A stretch of DNA of 64,000 nt from Paraburkholderia solitsugae (GTDB lineage: Bacteria; Pseudomonadota; Gammaproteobacteria; Burkholderiales; Burkholderiaceae), in NCBI RefSeq assembly GCF_013177695.1, contig NZ_WOEY01000018.1, positions 116,141-180,140 on the forward strand, given 5' to 3'. The translations under genes were made by a program, and so were the position numbers. Position 1 is the first letter of the stretch, and each line of letters opens with the position of its first letter. The notes beneath the pieces were generated by a model, which ran no database searches, had not been told where the DNA came from, and saw nothing but the letters and a program-made list of their open reading frames with translations. Below are positions 7,745 to 16,222 of the stretch, in pieces.

Positions 7745-10090
7745 ATGAAAAACCGCACGCGCGTCTCTCATGCAGCCCTGCTGCTGTTCGCTATCGCTGC
7801 CCACGCCCATGCCGCGCCCGACGAAGGCTCGGTGACCGGCGCCGTCACCGACGCAGCGGGCAAGCCCGTCCGAAACGCCACCGTGAGCGTTCAGAACGCA
7901 AGCGGCGCCGCAGTCAACGAGACGAAAACGGACGCAGACGGCCATTTCGCGATCGCTCACGTGACACCGGGCACCTACGCGATTGTCGTCACGGCACCGG
8001 GATTCGCGAGCGGCAACAGCATTGCGACCACCACTGCGGGTGCAGAAAGCGCGGTGAGCGTCAAACTCGCTCAAAGCGACACACTCGACGTTCAGGTCAA
8101 CGCAAAGCGGCTCGATCGGGCCCGCAACGGACTGTTGCCGGAAACCGGCAGCAGCGTGTACCGTTTCAGCCAGGCGGATATCAACGCGCTGCCCGCGGGG
8201 CAAGACACGCCGCTGAACCAGGTGCTGCTCCAGGCGCCCGGCGTGGCAAGCGACTCATACGGACAGTTGCACGCGCGCGGCGACCACGCGAACCTGCAAT
8301 ACCGCATCAACGGCGTCATCATTCCCGAGCCGATCAGCGGTTTCGGCCAGTCGCTCGACACCCGGATCATCGACCAGGTGAACCTGCTCACCGGCGCGTT
8401 GCCGGCGCAGTACGGCTACCGCACGGCAGGGGTAGTGGACATCCATACGAAGACGGGCGATGCAGGCGACGGTGGTTCCATCGACGTATTCGGCGGCAGC
8501 CATCAGACGATCAAGACCAGCGCGGATGTATTCGGCAATCAGGGGCCGTTCAGCTACTACTTCAGCGGCTCGGTGGGCATGAACAATCTCGGGATCGAGA
8601 ATCCCACCGCCAGTGCCAACGCGATTCACGATCACACCCGTCAGGGCGATGCGTTCGGCTACATGTCGTACATCATCAACCCGCTCACGCGCGTAAGCGT
8701 GATGTTCGGCACGACGAGCAACCAGTTCGAGATTCCCAACACGCCTGGTTTGCCCACCAACTTCACGCTCAACGGCAGCAACACGTTCAATTCGAGCCAG
8801 TTGAACGAAACGCAATCGGAGTTGAACAACTTCGCCGTGGTGGCCCTTCAGGGTACCAATGGCGCCGCGCTGGACTATCAGGTTGCGCTCTTTACGCGCT
8901 ATACACGGACGCAATTCAATCCCGATCCGGTCGGCGATCTGCTCTTTAACGGCGTAGCGTCACAGGACTTTCACAGCAACTCGGCCAATGGCGCACAGGT
9001 GGACACGACCTGGCGGCTGAACGACAAGCATACGATTCGAGCGGGCCTCTTCTTCCAGCAAGAACACGCGGTGTTCGATGACAGCGTCAACGTATTCGCG
9101 ACGGACAGCAACGGCAATCAGATCTCCGATCAACCCTTTAATATTCAGGACTCCAGCAGCAAGACCGGTTATCTGTACAGCGCCTACGTGCAGGACGAGT
9201 GGAAAATCACGGACAAGCTCACGCTGAACTATGGTCTTCGCTACGACAAGATGGACGAGTATGTCAGCGCGAGCCAACTCAGCCCTCGCATCGGCCTCGT
9301 CTATGCGCTGACGCCGGCCACGACGTTCCATGCCGGTTACGCGCGCTATTTCACGCCACCTGCGTTCGAGCTGGTGTCGGGCTCGACCATCAGCCGCTTC
9401 AATGGCACGACCAATCAGAGTCCGTCGAGCCAGAACGATCCGGTGCAACCGGAACGCAGCCATTATTTCGATCTCGGTGTGACGCAACGCCTCGGGTCGA
9501 ACGTGACGGTCGGGCTTGACGCTTACTACAAGAAATCGACGAACCTGCTCGATGAAGGACAGTTCGGCTCCGCGCTCATCTTCACGCCGTTCAACTACCG
9601 GGAAGGACGCGTGTATGGGCTCGAGTTCACGGCCAACTACAAGCAGGACAACGTATCGGCGTACATGAATTTCGCGTGGAGCCGCGCGCAGGGAACGCAG
9701 ATCGATTCGGCACAGTTCAATTTCGACCAGGCGGAACTCGCCTATATCAACAGCCACTGGGTCTACCTTGATCATGACCAGCGCGTCACCGCGTCATTCG
9801 GCGGAACCTACGATTTCGGCAGAACGACCTTCACGTTCGATGGGCTGGTGGGAAGTGGTTTGCGTAGCGGCTTTGCGAATACCGATCGGCTGCCGCTCTA
9901 TGCGCAAGTCAATCTCGGTGTGATACAGCACTTCAACCAGCCGCTCATCGGGAAATTCGATGCACGCCTGGTCGTGATCAACGCGTTCAATCGCGTCTAC
10001 GAGTTGCGCGACGGATCGGGTATCGGCGTCGGCGCACCGCAATATGGCCCACATTTCGCCGTCTACGCCGGCATCACCAAGCATTTCTAA
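7745..10090 (+). CDS. TonB-dependent outer-membrane receptor with carboxypeptidase-regulatory-like N-terminal domain
   Basis: This 781-residue protein has a signal peptide (to about residue 25). A CarboxypepD-reg-like beta-sandwich follows (about 27-105, SVTGAVTDAAGKPVRNATV), then a plug domain (about 130-240, with DALP-like INALPAGQDTPLNQVLLQAPG) and a 22-strand barrel ending in aromatic KHF. A TonB-box-like stretch (DTLDVQV) lies between the beta-sandwich and plug. The receptor is the first gene of a receptor-exbB-exbD-tonB operon and so has dedicated energy coupling. The upstream Zur-like box suggests zinc or a zinc chelate as substrate. The plug and barrel do not themselves show the substrate. 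Confidence 0.92.
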   Translation: MKNRTRVSHAALLLFAIAAHAHAAPDEGSVTGAVTDAAGKPVRNATVSVQNASGAAVNETKTDADGHFAIAHVTPGTYAIVVTAPGFASGNSIATTTAGAESAVSVKLAQSDTLDVQVNAKRLDRARNGLLPETGSSVYRFSQADINALPAGQDTPLNQVLLQAPGVASDSYGQLHARGDHANLQYRINGVIIPEPISGFGQSLDTRIIDQVNLLTGALPAQYGYRTAGVVDIHTKTGDAGDGGSIDVFGGSHQTIKTSADVFGNQGPFSYYFSGSVGMNNLGIENPTASANAIHDHTRQGDAFGYMSYIINPLTRVSVMFGTTSNQFEIPNTPGLPTNFTLNGSNTFNSSQLNETQSELNNFAVVALQGTNGAALDYQVALFTRYTRTQFNPDPVGDLLFNGVASQDFHSNSANGAQVDTTWRLNDKHTIRAGLFFQQEHAVFDDSVNVFATDSNGNQISDQPFNIQDSSSKTGYLYSAYVQDEWKITDKLTLNYGLRYDKMDEYVSASQLSPRIGLVYALTPATTFHAGYARYFTPPAFELVSGSTISRFNGTTNQSPSSQNDPVQPERSHYFDLGVTQRLGSNVTVGLDAYYKKSTNLLDEGQFGSALIFTPFNYREGRVYGLEFTANYKQDNVSAYMNFAWSRAQGTQIDSAQFNFDQAELAYINSHWVYLDHDQRVTASFGGTYDFGRTTFTFDGLVGSGLRSGFANTDRLPLYAQVNLGVIQHFNQPLIGKFDARLVVINAFNRVYELRDGSGIGVGAPQYGPHFAVYAGITKHF

Positions 10091-10117
10091 TTCCGTCAGG
10101 CTACGAAGAGGTAGGTC

Positions 10118-10765
10118 ATGCAAGATTGGGCTAGTGTTCTCGCGGCGGTACGCGTAGGCGGATGGGTCATCTATCCGCTGACGATACTCGCCATTCTGGC
10201 GGTCGCCATCACCCTCGACCGGGTCTATGTGTTTCTGCGTTTTGGCCGCTTGCCAGGCGCGATGCGGGGGACACACGAAATCGGCACACCGGGGTCGGCC
10301 CTTGATTGGGCCGGCAGGTTGAACGATATCGCCAGTCAGAATGCATTCGCGCGGATGAGCGCGCCATGGGCGCCCGATTCTTCTGTCCCGCTGTGGCTGC
10401 GCGAGGCCAAGGCGCAATCGGTTGCCTCGCAAATCGAACGCGACATGAGCAAAGGGTTCTGGGTGCTGGAAACCATCGTGACAGCAGCGCCGCTGCTGGG
10501 CCTGCTCGGCACCATCGTCGGCATGATGCATTCGTTTCAGCTGTTCGGCGGCGATGGTCTCGTCGACCCGGGTGGCGTGACCGGCGGCGTGGCACAGTCG
10601 CTGGTGGCAACCGCAATCGGCCTCGTGGTCGCCTTGTTCGCGCTCTTTGCGTTCAACTATTTTTCCCGACGGCTTGAACGACTCATGGATGAACTCGAAT
10701 CGTTCGCGAACGCGCGGCTCAGCGAAATCCGTCTTGCCGATACGCCCGTGGGAGCGCAGCCGTGA
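10118..10765 (+). CDS. exbB: ExbB/TolQ/MotA proton-channel protein
   Basis: A 215-residue inner-membrane protein with one N-terminal helix (about 15-38), a cytoplasmic loop, then two C-terminal helices. It contains the family motif LLGLLGTIVGMMHSF (about 128-142) and VAQSLVATAIGLVVALFALFAFN (about 155-180), with the usual small residues lining the channel. It powers TonB with the proton motive force. Its stop overlaps the GTG start of exbD by 4 nt (GTGA), indicating translational coupling. Length is slightly short, as in single-receptor TonB clusters. Confidence 0.93.
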   Translation: MQDWASVLAAVRVGGWVIYPLTILAILAVAITLDRVYVFLRFGRLPGAMRGTHEIGTPGSALDWAGRLNDIASQNAFARMSAPWAPDSSVPLWLREAKAQSVASQIERDMSKGFWVLETIVTAAPLLGLLGTIVGMMHSFQLFGGDGLVDPGGVTGGVAQSLVATAIGLVVALFALFAFNYFSRRLERLMDELESFANARLSEIRLADTPVGAQP

Positions 10766-11160
10766 AGTTCAAGCGCTCGCGCGCGGCCAAGCGCGGTCGC
10801 ATCGAAATCATTCCCATGATCGATGTGATGTTCTTTCTGTTGGCGACCTTCATGCTCGCATCGCTTGCGATGCAGCGGCTCGACGCCGTCAAGGTCAACC
10901 TCCCGGCCGGCATCGCGCAGCCGATGGCGCCCCATGAACCACTCACGATCTCGGTGGACAGGAGCAATGAGATATTTGTGAATCATCAATCCGTTCATCT
11001 CGATCAGATCGAACCGACGGTAAAACGCCTGCTGCAACCGGACGGTAATGTTGTGATCGCGGCTGACGACGCAGCGGGTCACGGCGTGGTCGTTCAGGCG
11101 ATGCTGGCCGCGCGCCGCGCAGGCGCTGAGCGGTTTCTGATCGCCGTACATCGTGAATAG
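10762..11160 (+). CDS. exbD: ExbD/TolR biopolymer transport protein
   Basis: A 132-residue protein with a basic cytoplasmic N-terminus, one membrane helix containing the essential Asp (IPMIDVMFFLLATFML, about 19-34) and a periplasmic ExbD domain. It forms the stator with ExbB. The start codon is GTG, overlapping the exbB stop by 4 nt. The tonB gene begins 8 nt before its own stop. These overlaps show one polycistronic unit with the receptor. Confidence 0.93.
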   Translation: MKFKRSRAAKRGRIEIIPMIDVMFFLLATFMLASLAMQRLDAVKVNLPAGIAQPMAPHEPLTISVDRSNEIFVNHQSVHLDQIEPTVKRLLQPDGNVVIAADDAAGHGVVVQAMLAARRAGAERFLIAVHRE

Positions 11161-11875
11161 CCGGATGCGCTTCGCGGTCGCTGTGGACGATTCTCCGAAG
11201 GTTCGGCTCACGCTAGCGTTGCTGGTTGCGCTGATGGTGTGGATTGTGTTTCTTTCTGCATTTGGACACTGGCTGGGCGCAACCACGGCGCCTCCACCGG
11301 CTAAGCCGCTCGAAATGCGCATGGTGGAACTCGATCCGCCACCTGTCCCGACCGCGCCGCCTGCCGCGCCGGCGGTGCACATTGCGCCTGCTCCGCCAGC
11401 GGCGACGAAACCGGCGGATAAGCGCCCTCGCGCCTTGCCGCAACGCGCCGTACCGCCCGCACAATCACAGCCTGAAATGCAATCGACGCACAGCGTAGCG
11501 CCCGCCCCGCCCGCGCAAACATCAGCGGAAGCGAAGCCCGCCGCTGAGCCGCCCGCACATGCTGCTGCGGCGCCTTCGGAAGAGAAGTCAGCCGCCGCGT
11601 CATCCGACCACGCGGCCGCGCACTCCATTTCCCAACCGCTGCCGGAACTCCCCGAAGATTTACGCGAGCAGGCGTATCAAACCGTTGCAACCGCCCGCTT
11701 CATGATTCACGTCGACGGCTCGGTCGATGTCGAGCTCGTCAAGCCGACGCCGAACCCGCGGCTCAACCAGATCCTGCTCGAATCGCTCCGTAAATGGCGA
11801 TTCTTTCCTGCGATGCAGGCAGGGCATCCAGTTGAAAGCCGGCAGGATATCCGTGTCCATTTCAATGTGAACTAG
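11153..11875 (+). CDS. tonB: TonB energy-transducing protein
   Basis: A 240-residue protein with an N-terminal membrane anchor (about 18-42), a long Pro/Ala/Lys-rich spacer (about 45-150) and a C-terminal TonB domain (about 160-240; ATARFMIHVDGSVDVELVKPTPNPRLNQ-like start, ending DIRVHFNVN). It spans the periplasm to contact the receptor. The start is GTG at 11153, overlapping exbD by 8 nt. It is the last gene of the operon and ends tail-to-tail with the metal ATPase gene about 55 nt away. Confidence 0.9.
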   Translation: MNSRMRFAVAVDDSPKVRLTLALLVALMVWIVFLSAFGHWLGATTAPPPAKPLEMRMVELDPPPVPTAPPAAPAVHIAPAPPAATKPADKRPRALPQRAVPPAQSQPEMQSTHSVAPAPPAQTSAEAKPAAEPPAHAAAAPSEEKSAAASSDHAAAHSISQPLPELPEDLREQAYQTVATARFMIHVDGSVDVELVKPTPNPRLNQILLESLRKWRFFPAMQAGHPVESRQDIRVHFNVN

Positions 11876-11931
11876 GGCAACGAAGGCAGCGCTCGAACCA
11901 GGTCAACGCACTGCCCGTCCCTCATCGGCCC

Positions 11932-13923
11932 TCAGCCATCGACCGGCAGGCGTTCACCGAGGCGCGTCTCTTCGTCTACCCGCAGCAGCCGCCCTGCGTT
12001 GGCGATCACGATAAACGTGCCGAGGTTATGCAAGAGCGCGATCCAGACGGCCCCGAGCATGCCCGTCGCGGCAAGCACGATAACGGCGACGGTCCACGCC
12101 AACCCGATCGCGGCGTTGATCGTCGCCGTATGCAGGCACCGCCGCCCAAGCCTCACGCAAGTCGCGATGCGGCGGAGATCGTCGCCGAGCAGCACGACAT
12201 CCGCCGATGCCACGGCGATGTCGATGCCCCGCTCCCCCATGGCAATGCTGGTGGGACCTGCCTTGATGGCGAGGACATCGTTCAAGCCGTCGCCGACCAC
12301 CAGCGGGTGATAACCGGCCGCCATTTCGCGCACCACGTAGTCGAGCTTGTCGTGCGGCAAAGCCTGCGCTACCACGACGCCAATGCCGGTTTGCGCCGCC
12401 AGCTTGCGCGCCACCGGTTCGCGATCGCCAGTCAGAAGCGTCTGGCGCGTCAGCCCCAGTTCGCGCAATTCCGCCAGCGCGCTCTGCGCCTCCACGCGCA
12501 TCGCATCGGCGAACCCGAACCATGCAAGGAACCGGCCGTTCAGCGCAAGACCGACGCAAGGTCCGTCGATCGCGCGGCGCGGTTCCGGGAGCACCTGTAT
12601 GTGCTCCGCGAGCAAACCGGCGCGGCCGAGCACCGCCACCCCGTCAGGCGTCTCGGCGACGATGCCCAAGCCTCTCAGTTCGCGTGCGTGTTCGAACGGC
12701 ACGCGTTCGAATCCGGCGGGCTGGACGTCGGCCACGTACCGCACCAGCGCCCGGCTCACCGGATGCGCACTGCTGCCGCCGAGCCGGGAAGCGAGTTCGA
12801 GCACCACCGCAACATCGACACCTGGCTCCAGCAGCACGTCCTCGACGCGCAATTCGCCATACGTCAGCGTGCCGGTCTTGTCGATCACCAGCGAATCGAT
12901 CTGCGCGAACTTGTCGAGGAACGCCGCGCTTCTGAACAGAATGCCGTGGCGCGCGGCCACCGCAATCCCGGCAATGGCCGTGGAGGGTGCGGCGAGCACG
13001 AGCGCGCACGGACACGCCGCGACGATCACGGCCAGCATCGCCGATGCGTTCGCCGAGACGAACCACACAATCGCGGCAATCAGCAGGACGAGGCAGAGAT
13101 AACCGCCCATGTAGCGTTCGAGTATCTGCGTGATCGGGGGCTTGGCCTGCTCCGCGCGTTGCATCAACTCGATGATCTTGCCGAGCGTCGACTGCTTGCC
13201 CGCATGCGTGACCTCGATACGCAACGGACCGTCCAGGTTCATCGCGCCACCGAATACCGCGGCGCCCGCTTCGACGTCGAGCGGCACCGACTCGCCGGTA
13301 ATCGGACCATTGTCGACGCTGGACTGACCGTGCAGCACGAGGCCATCGGCGGGAATTCGCGCGCCGGCTACGACTTCGATCTGATCCGCGGCCCGCACCG
13401 CGTCATACGGCACCTCTTCGATCGACCTGTCGGCGTTGCCCCGCCGCACCTTGCCCGAGGTCAGCCTGCCGAGCGCCCGGATCGCCTCTTGCGAGCCGAG
13501 CACGCTGCGCTCTTCGAGCGCATGGCCGAACGTCATGACGATCGGCAGGAGCGCTGCCGTCGTCATGTCCCCCACGGCCCACGCCGCCAGCATCGCGAGC
13601 GCGATCAGACGATCGGTTACACCGTGCAGGCTGGGCGACTTCAGACTTCGCCATGCGCTCGCGAAGACCGGCCCGGCGACGACGAGCGACGCGAGTCCCG
13701 CTAGCACTTGCGCAATCGTTTCATCGGCCGGAGCGAAGTAATGCCATGCGGTCGACAACACGAGCAGGCCGCCGGCCAGCAGCGCGAGCGCGATCTGTCG
13801 CGTGACCACACGCTGCTCCAACGCCGACAAGGCAATCGCCGGACTATGAGGCGTACGATCCGCTTCGTCCGCTGGCGCGGCGGCGTCGTGCGTGTGCAGG
13901 GTGTGCCCGGCTTTCGCGCTCAT
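11932..13923 (-). CDS. P1B-type heavy-metal-transporting ATPase
   Basis: A 663-residue ATPase with P-type motifs in order: TGES (PITGESVPLD), membrane CPC motif (AACPCALVLAAPSTA), phosphorylation site DKTGTLTYGE, the HP motif SSAHPVSRAL specific to P1B pumps, and GDGLNDVLAIKAG. No N-terminal CXXC metal-binding domain is seen; the N-terminus is short and carries a few His residues (GHTLHTHD). This fits a heavy-metal pump of the Zn/Cd/Co or Cu group, and the metal cannot be fixed from the sequence. It is the last gene of an operon with three SPFH proteins, overlapping the preceding gene by ATGA, which suggests functional coupling. Confidence 0.9.
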   Translation of the reverse strand: MSAKAGHTLHTHDAAAPADEADRTPHSPAIALSALEQRVVTRQIALALLAGGLLVLSTAWHYFAPADETIAQVLAGLASLVVAGPVFASAWRSLKSPSLHGVTDRLIALAMLAAWAVGDMTTAALLPIVMTFGHALEERSVLGSQEAIRALGRLTSGKVRRGNADRSIEEVPYDAVRAADQIEVVAGARIPADGLVLHGQSSVDNGPITGESVPLDVEAGAAVFGGAMNLDGPLRIEVTHAGKQSTLGKIIELMQRAEQAKPPITQILERYMGGYLCLVLLIAAIVWFVSANASAMLAVIVAACPCALVLAAPSTAIAGIAVAARHGILFRSAAFLDKFAQIDSLVIDKTGTLTYGELRVEDVLLEPGVDVAVVLELASRLGGSSAHPVSRALVRYVADVQPAGFERVPFEHARELRGLGIVAETPDGVAVLGRAGLLAEHIQVLPEPRRAIDGPCVGLALNGRFLAWFGFADAMRVEAQSALAELRELGLTRQTLLTGDREPVARKLAAQTGIGVVVAQALPHDKLDYVVREMAAGYHPLVVGDGLNDVLAIKAGPTSIAMGERGIDIAVASADVVLLGDDLRRIATCVRLGRRCLHTATINAAIGLAWTVAVIVLAATGMLGAVWIALLHNLGTFIVIANAGRLLRVDEETRLGERLPVDG

Positions 13924-15098
13924 TGGGCATTCCCCGGCAGAATAAGATTTGACGTGTTGTGCGGGTCGACGGTCGTCACGCGAGCCGCTTTCGACAGGAT
14001 CGCCTGAACACGCTCCCGATACACGCGCGCGAGGAGACCAGGATCGCTGTTGGTCCGCAACGGCACCTCCAGTTGCTGGATAGTCAAGATTTTAGCCTGC
14101 GCGGACGACACCCGTTCCACCGCGCTCGCCTGCGCGTTCTGCACGATCCGGTCGGCATCCTGCTGCGCGTCCTGGCGTATTTTTTCTGCGGAGGTGCGCG
14201 CCTCGGCCATGCTGCGCTCGGCGACCTGCAACGAGGTCAGCACCGAGTTGAACGCACTGACGGCGGGTGCCGGGAACGACGCTTCGACGTCCACGCGTGC
14301 GACTTCGACGCCGAGTCCCGCATGTTGCGCGTCGAGCTGGCGCAAATGCCGCTCGATCTCCTGCGCGAGATCGCCGCGTAATCGCTCGCGCTTGATCGCG
14401 ACTTGCTGATCCGCGGACAGCAGTTCGGGGCGCGCGACCAGAATCGCATCCAGATCGCGTTTCGCCACGACATCCACCGCCGACGCGGACACGATCCGCT
14501 CGAGTGCTGCGTCGAGCCGGTCTTTTTGCAGCACATAGGCGTAGGGATCGACGACGCGGTAGTACAGCGTCGCGCGCAACTGCAACACACCGTTGTCGCC
14601 CGTGAGCACGTAACCGGAACCGGCCAGCGCATCCGGCAGCAACGCTTCGGACTGCAACGCATCGGGCGGCGCAGTGGCGCCGGCGTCCGTTGGGGCCGGC
14701 GAGCCCGGCGGCGCATCCGGCGTCCCACCGGCCACCGCAGGGGCATCCGACGGCTCCGCCGCGAGGGGCGGTAGTTGCGGCACATTGGCGTCGGCTTCGC
14801 GCGCGCGCGGATCACGTTCGAGTGACTGAATGCGTTGCTCCAGGACTCGCGCACTGCCAGGCACGAGCAACGTCGACTCGAACGGCCGCGGCCAGGCAAT
14901 CAGCAAGCCCGCGTCCTGAGTGCGGACGAACGCGCCGAAGCGCAACACGACCGCCCGGCTATCGGGGGGGATGCGCCGGATGTTCGACCCCGCCCACGCA
15001 CACGCGGCCAGCACGGCGACGGCGACCACGAACCAGAACGAGAGCCGGACCGCCTGAGCGCCAGGCCCCAGCGGCGGCAAGTCGGCGTCCGTGCTCAT
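13920..15098 (-). CDS. HflK-like SPFH membrane protein
   Basis: A 392-residue protein with one N-terminal membrane helix (about 18-40), then an SPFH/prohibitin domain (PDSRAVVLRFGAFVRTQDAGLLIAWP onward). A Pro/Ala-rich insertion at about 105-150 interrupts the domain. The C-terminal Ala/Glu/Gln-rich coiled coil (about 290-345) is typical of HflK/HflC. Classical HflKC encloses FtsH in the inner membrane. Here no FtsH is nearby; a metal ATPase follows with a 4-nt overlap. The gene start overlaps the upstream SPFH gene by 4 nt. It is one of three SPFH paralogues in the operon. A role in organising or regulating the ATPase is inference. Confidence 0.82.
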   Translation of the reverse strand: MSTDADLPPLGPGAQAVRLSFWFVVAVAVLAACAWAGSNIRRIPPDSRAVVLRFGAFVRTQDAGLLIAWPRPFESTLLVPGSARVLEQRIQSLERDPRAREADANVPQLPPLAAEPSDAPAVAGGTPDAPPGSPAPTDAGATAPPDALQSEALLPDALAGSGYVLTGDNGVLQLRATLYYRVVDPYAYVLQKDRLDAALERIVSASAVDVVAKRDLDAILVARPELLSADQQVAIKRERLRGDLAQEIERHLRQLDAQHAGLGVEVARVDVEASFPAPAVSAFNSVLTSLQVAERSMAEARTSAEKIRQDAQQDADRIVQNAQASAVERVSSAQAKILTIQQLEVPLRTNSDPGLLARVYRERVQAILSKAARVTTVDPHNTSNLILPGNAQ

Positions 15099-16156
15099 CG
15101 CGTGGACCTGGTTTTTTTCGCCGCCGGCCCAGCGCCCGCGCCGGCCTGTGACGACGGCTCCGGCTTCAGGTCCGTCGGACCCTGTACCAGCGCCTGGAAC
15201 GGCGCCGCATCGGTGCGCAGAATCAGGTTCGTGTTGGCGCTGACGACCGTGTCGAGCGTGTCGAGCGAACGCAGCATGGTGTACAGACGCGGATTGCCCG
15301 CATAGGTGTTGCCGTAGATCGCGGCCGCATCCTTGCGCGACTGCGCTTCGATCTCCGCCGCTTTGACGTTCGCGTCGGCGACCGCAAGCCGCGCGTCGCG
15401 ATCCGCATCAGAACGAATCTGAGCCGCTTCCCGATTGCCGTCGGCCGTGCGCTGCGCGGCGACGGTCTCGCGTTCGGCGCTCATCCGGCCAACCGTCGCC
15501 GCCAGCGTCACGGCCGGCAGCGTCAATCGCTCCAGACCGACCTGGACGACGTGCACGCCATAGGCCGAATACAGTTGCGCGTCGATCTGGCTACGCAAGG
15601 CGTCTTCGAAAGCGGAAATACGGACCTTGGAAGGATCCGTGTTCACCAGCGACGCGAGATCGAAACCGGCAGACGTGGTTTGCAACGAGGAACCGAGCAG
15701 GGAGCGGATCTGCTGCGCGGCTTCGTCGGGCTGGTTGCCCACGGCGCGCACGAAACGGCGTACGTCGTTCGGGTCCGCCGCCACGCGCCACGCAACATAA
15801 GCCTGCACGATGATCCGCAAGCCGTCGCGCGTGCCCACGTCCTGCAATCCGCTCGACGTGGTATGCAAACGCAGGTCGACCGGCACGGCCGCTTCGATCG
15901 GCGCGGGCAGACGCCACCCGAGGCCAGGCTCGAGCAGCACACGCACGGGTTGCCCGAAGCGCGTGATCACCGCGGCTTCGCCCGCGCGCACCGAAATGAA
16001 ACTCGCCACAGTGATCGCGACGATCACGCACAGCAGCGCAAGCAGCACGCGCAGAAAAAACGGACCGCCGCGCCCGGTCTGTCCATCGCCGTGACCGTCG
16101 TGGTGGTGGTGATGGTGGTGCCCGTGGCCATCGGCATGCGAATGAAGCAAACTCAT
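15095..16156 (-). CDS. HflC-like SPFH protein with N-terminal poly-His tail
   Basis: A 353-residue protein. The cytosolic-side N-terminus has about 11 His in the first 22 residues, including seven in a row at 13-19, a likely metal-binding tail. One membrane helix (about 35-58) is followed by an HflC-type SPFH domain (GEAAVITRFGQPVRVLLEPGLGWRLP), an AERE/AEI-rich coiled coil (about 235-285) and a Pro/Ala-rich end. The helical part GNTYAGNPRLYTMLRSLDTL is the HflC C-terminal signature. Coupling to the neighbouring genes (4-nt overlap downstream, about 66 nt upstream) supports a hetero-oligomeric SPFH complex. Confidence 0.83.
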   Translation of the reverse strand: MSLLHSHADGHGHHHHHHHDGHGDGQTGRGGPFFLRVLLALLCVIVAITVASFISVRAGEAAVITRFGQPVRVLLEPGLGWRLPAPIEAAVPVDLRLHTTSSGLQDVGTRDGLRIIVQAYVAWRVAADPNDVRRFVRAVGNQPDEAAQQIRSLLGSSLQTTSAGFDLASLVNTDPSKVRISAFEDALRSQIDAQLYSAYGVHVVQVGLERLTLPAVTLAATVGRMSAERETVAAQRTADGNREAAQIRSDADRDARLAVADANVKAAEIEAQSRKDAAAIYGNTYAGNPRLYTMLRSLDTLDTVVSANTNLILRTDAAPFQALVQGPTDLKPEPSSQAGAGAGPAAKKTRSTR

Positions 16157-16222
16157 ATAGTCACCCTGAAAACAGCCTCTGCGACGTTCGATGCACGCAC
16201 CCGCCTGCCTCTGCTGTGCGCG

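Noticed and set aside
12028..13704. Long plus-strand frame (558 codons) opposite the P1B ATPase gene
   Set aside because: It mirrors the ATPase codon pattern, is very rich in Arg/His/Asp, has no domain and no ribosome binding site. The minus-strand ATPase has all its motifs.
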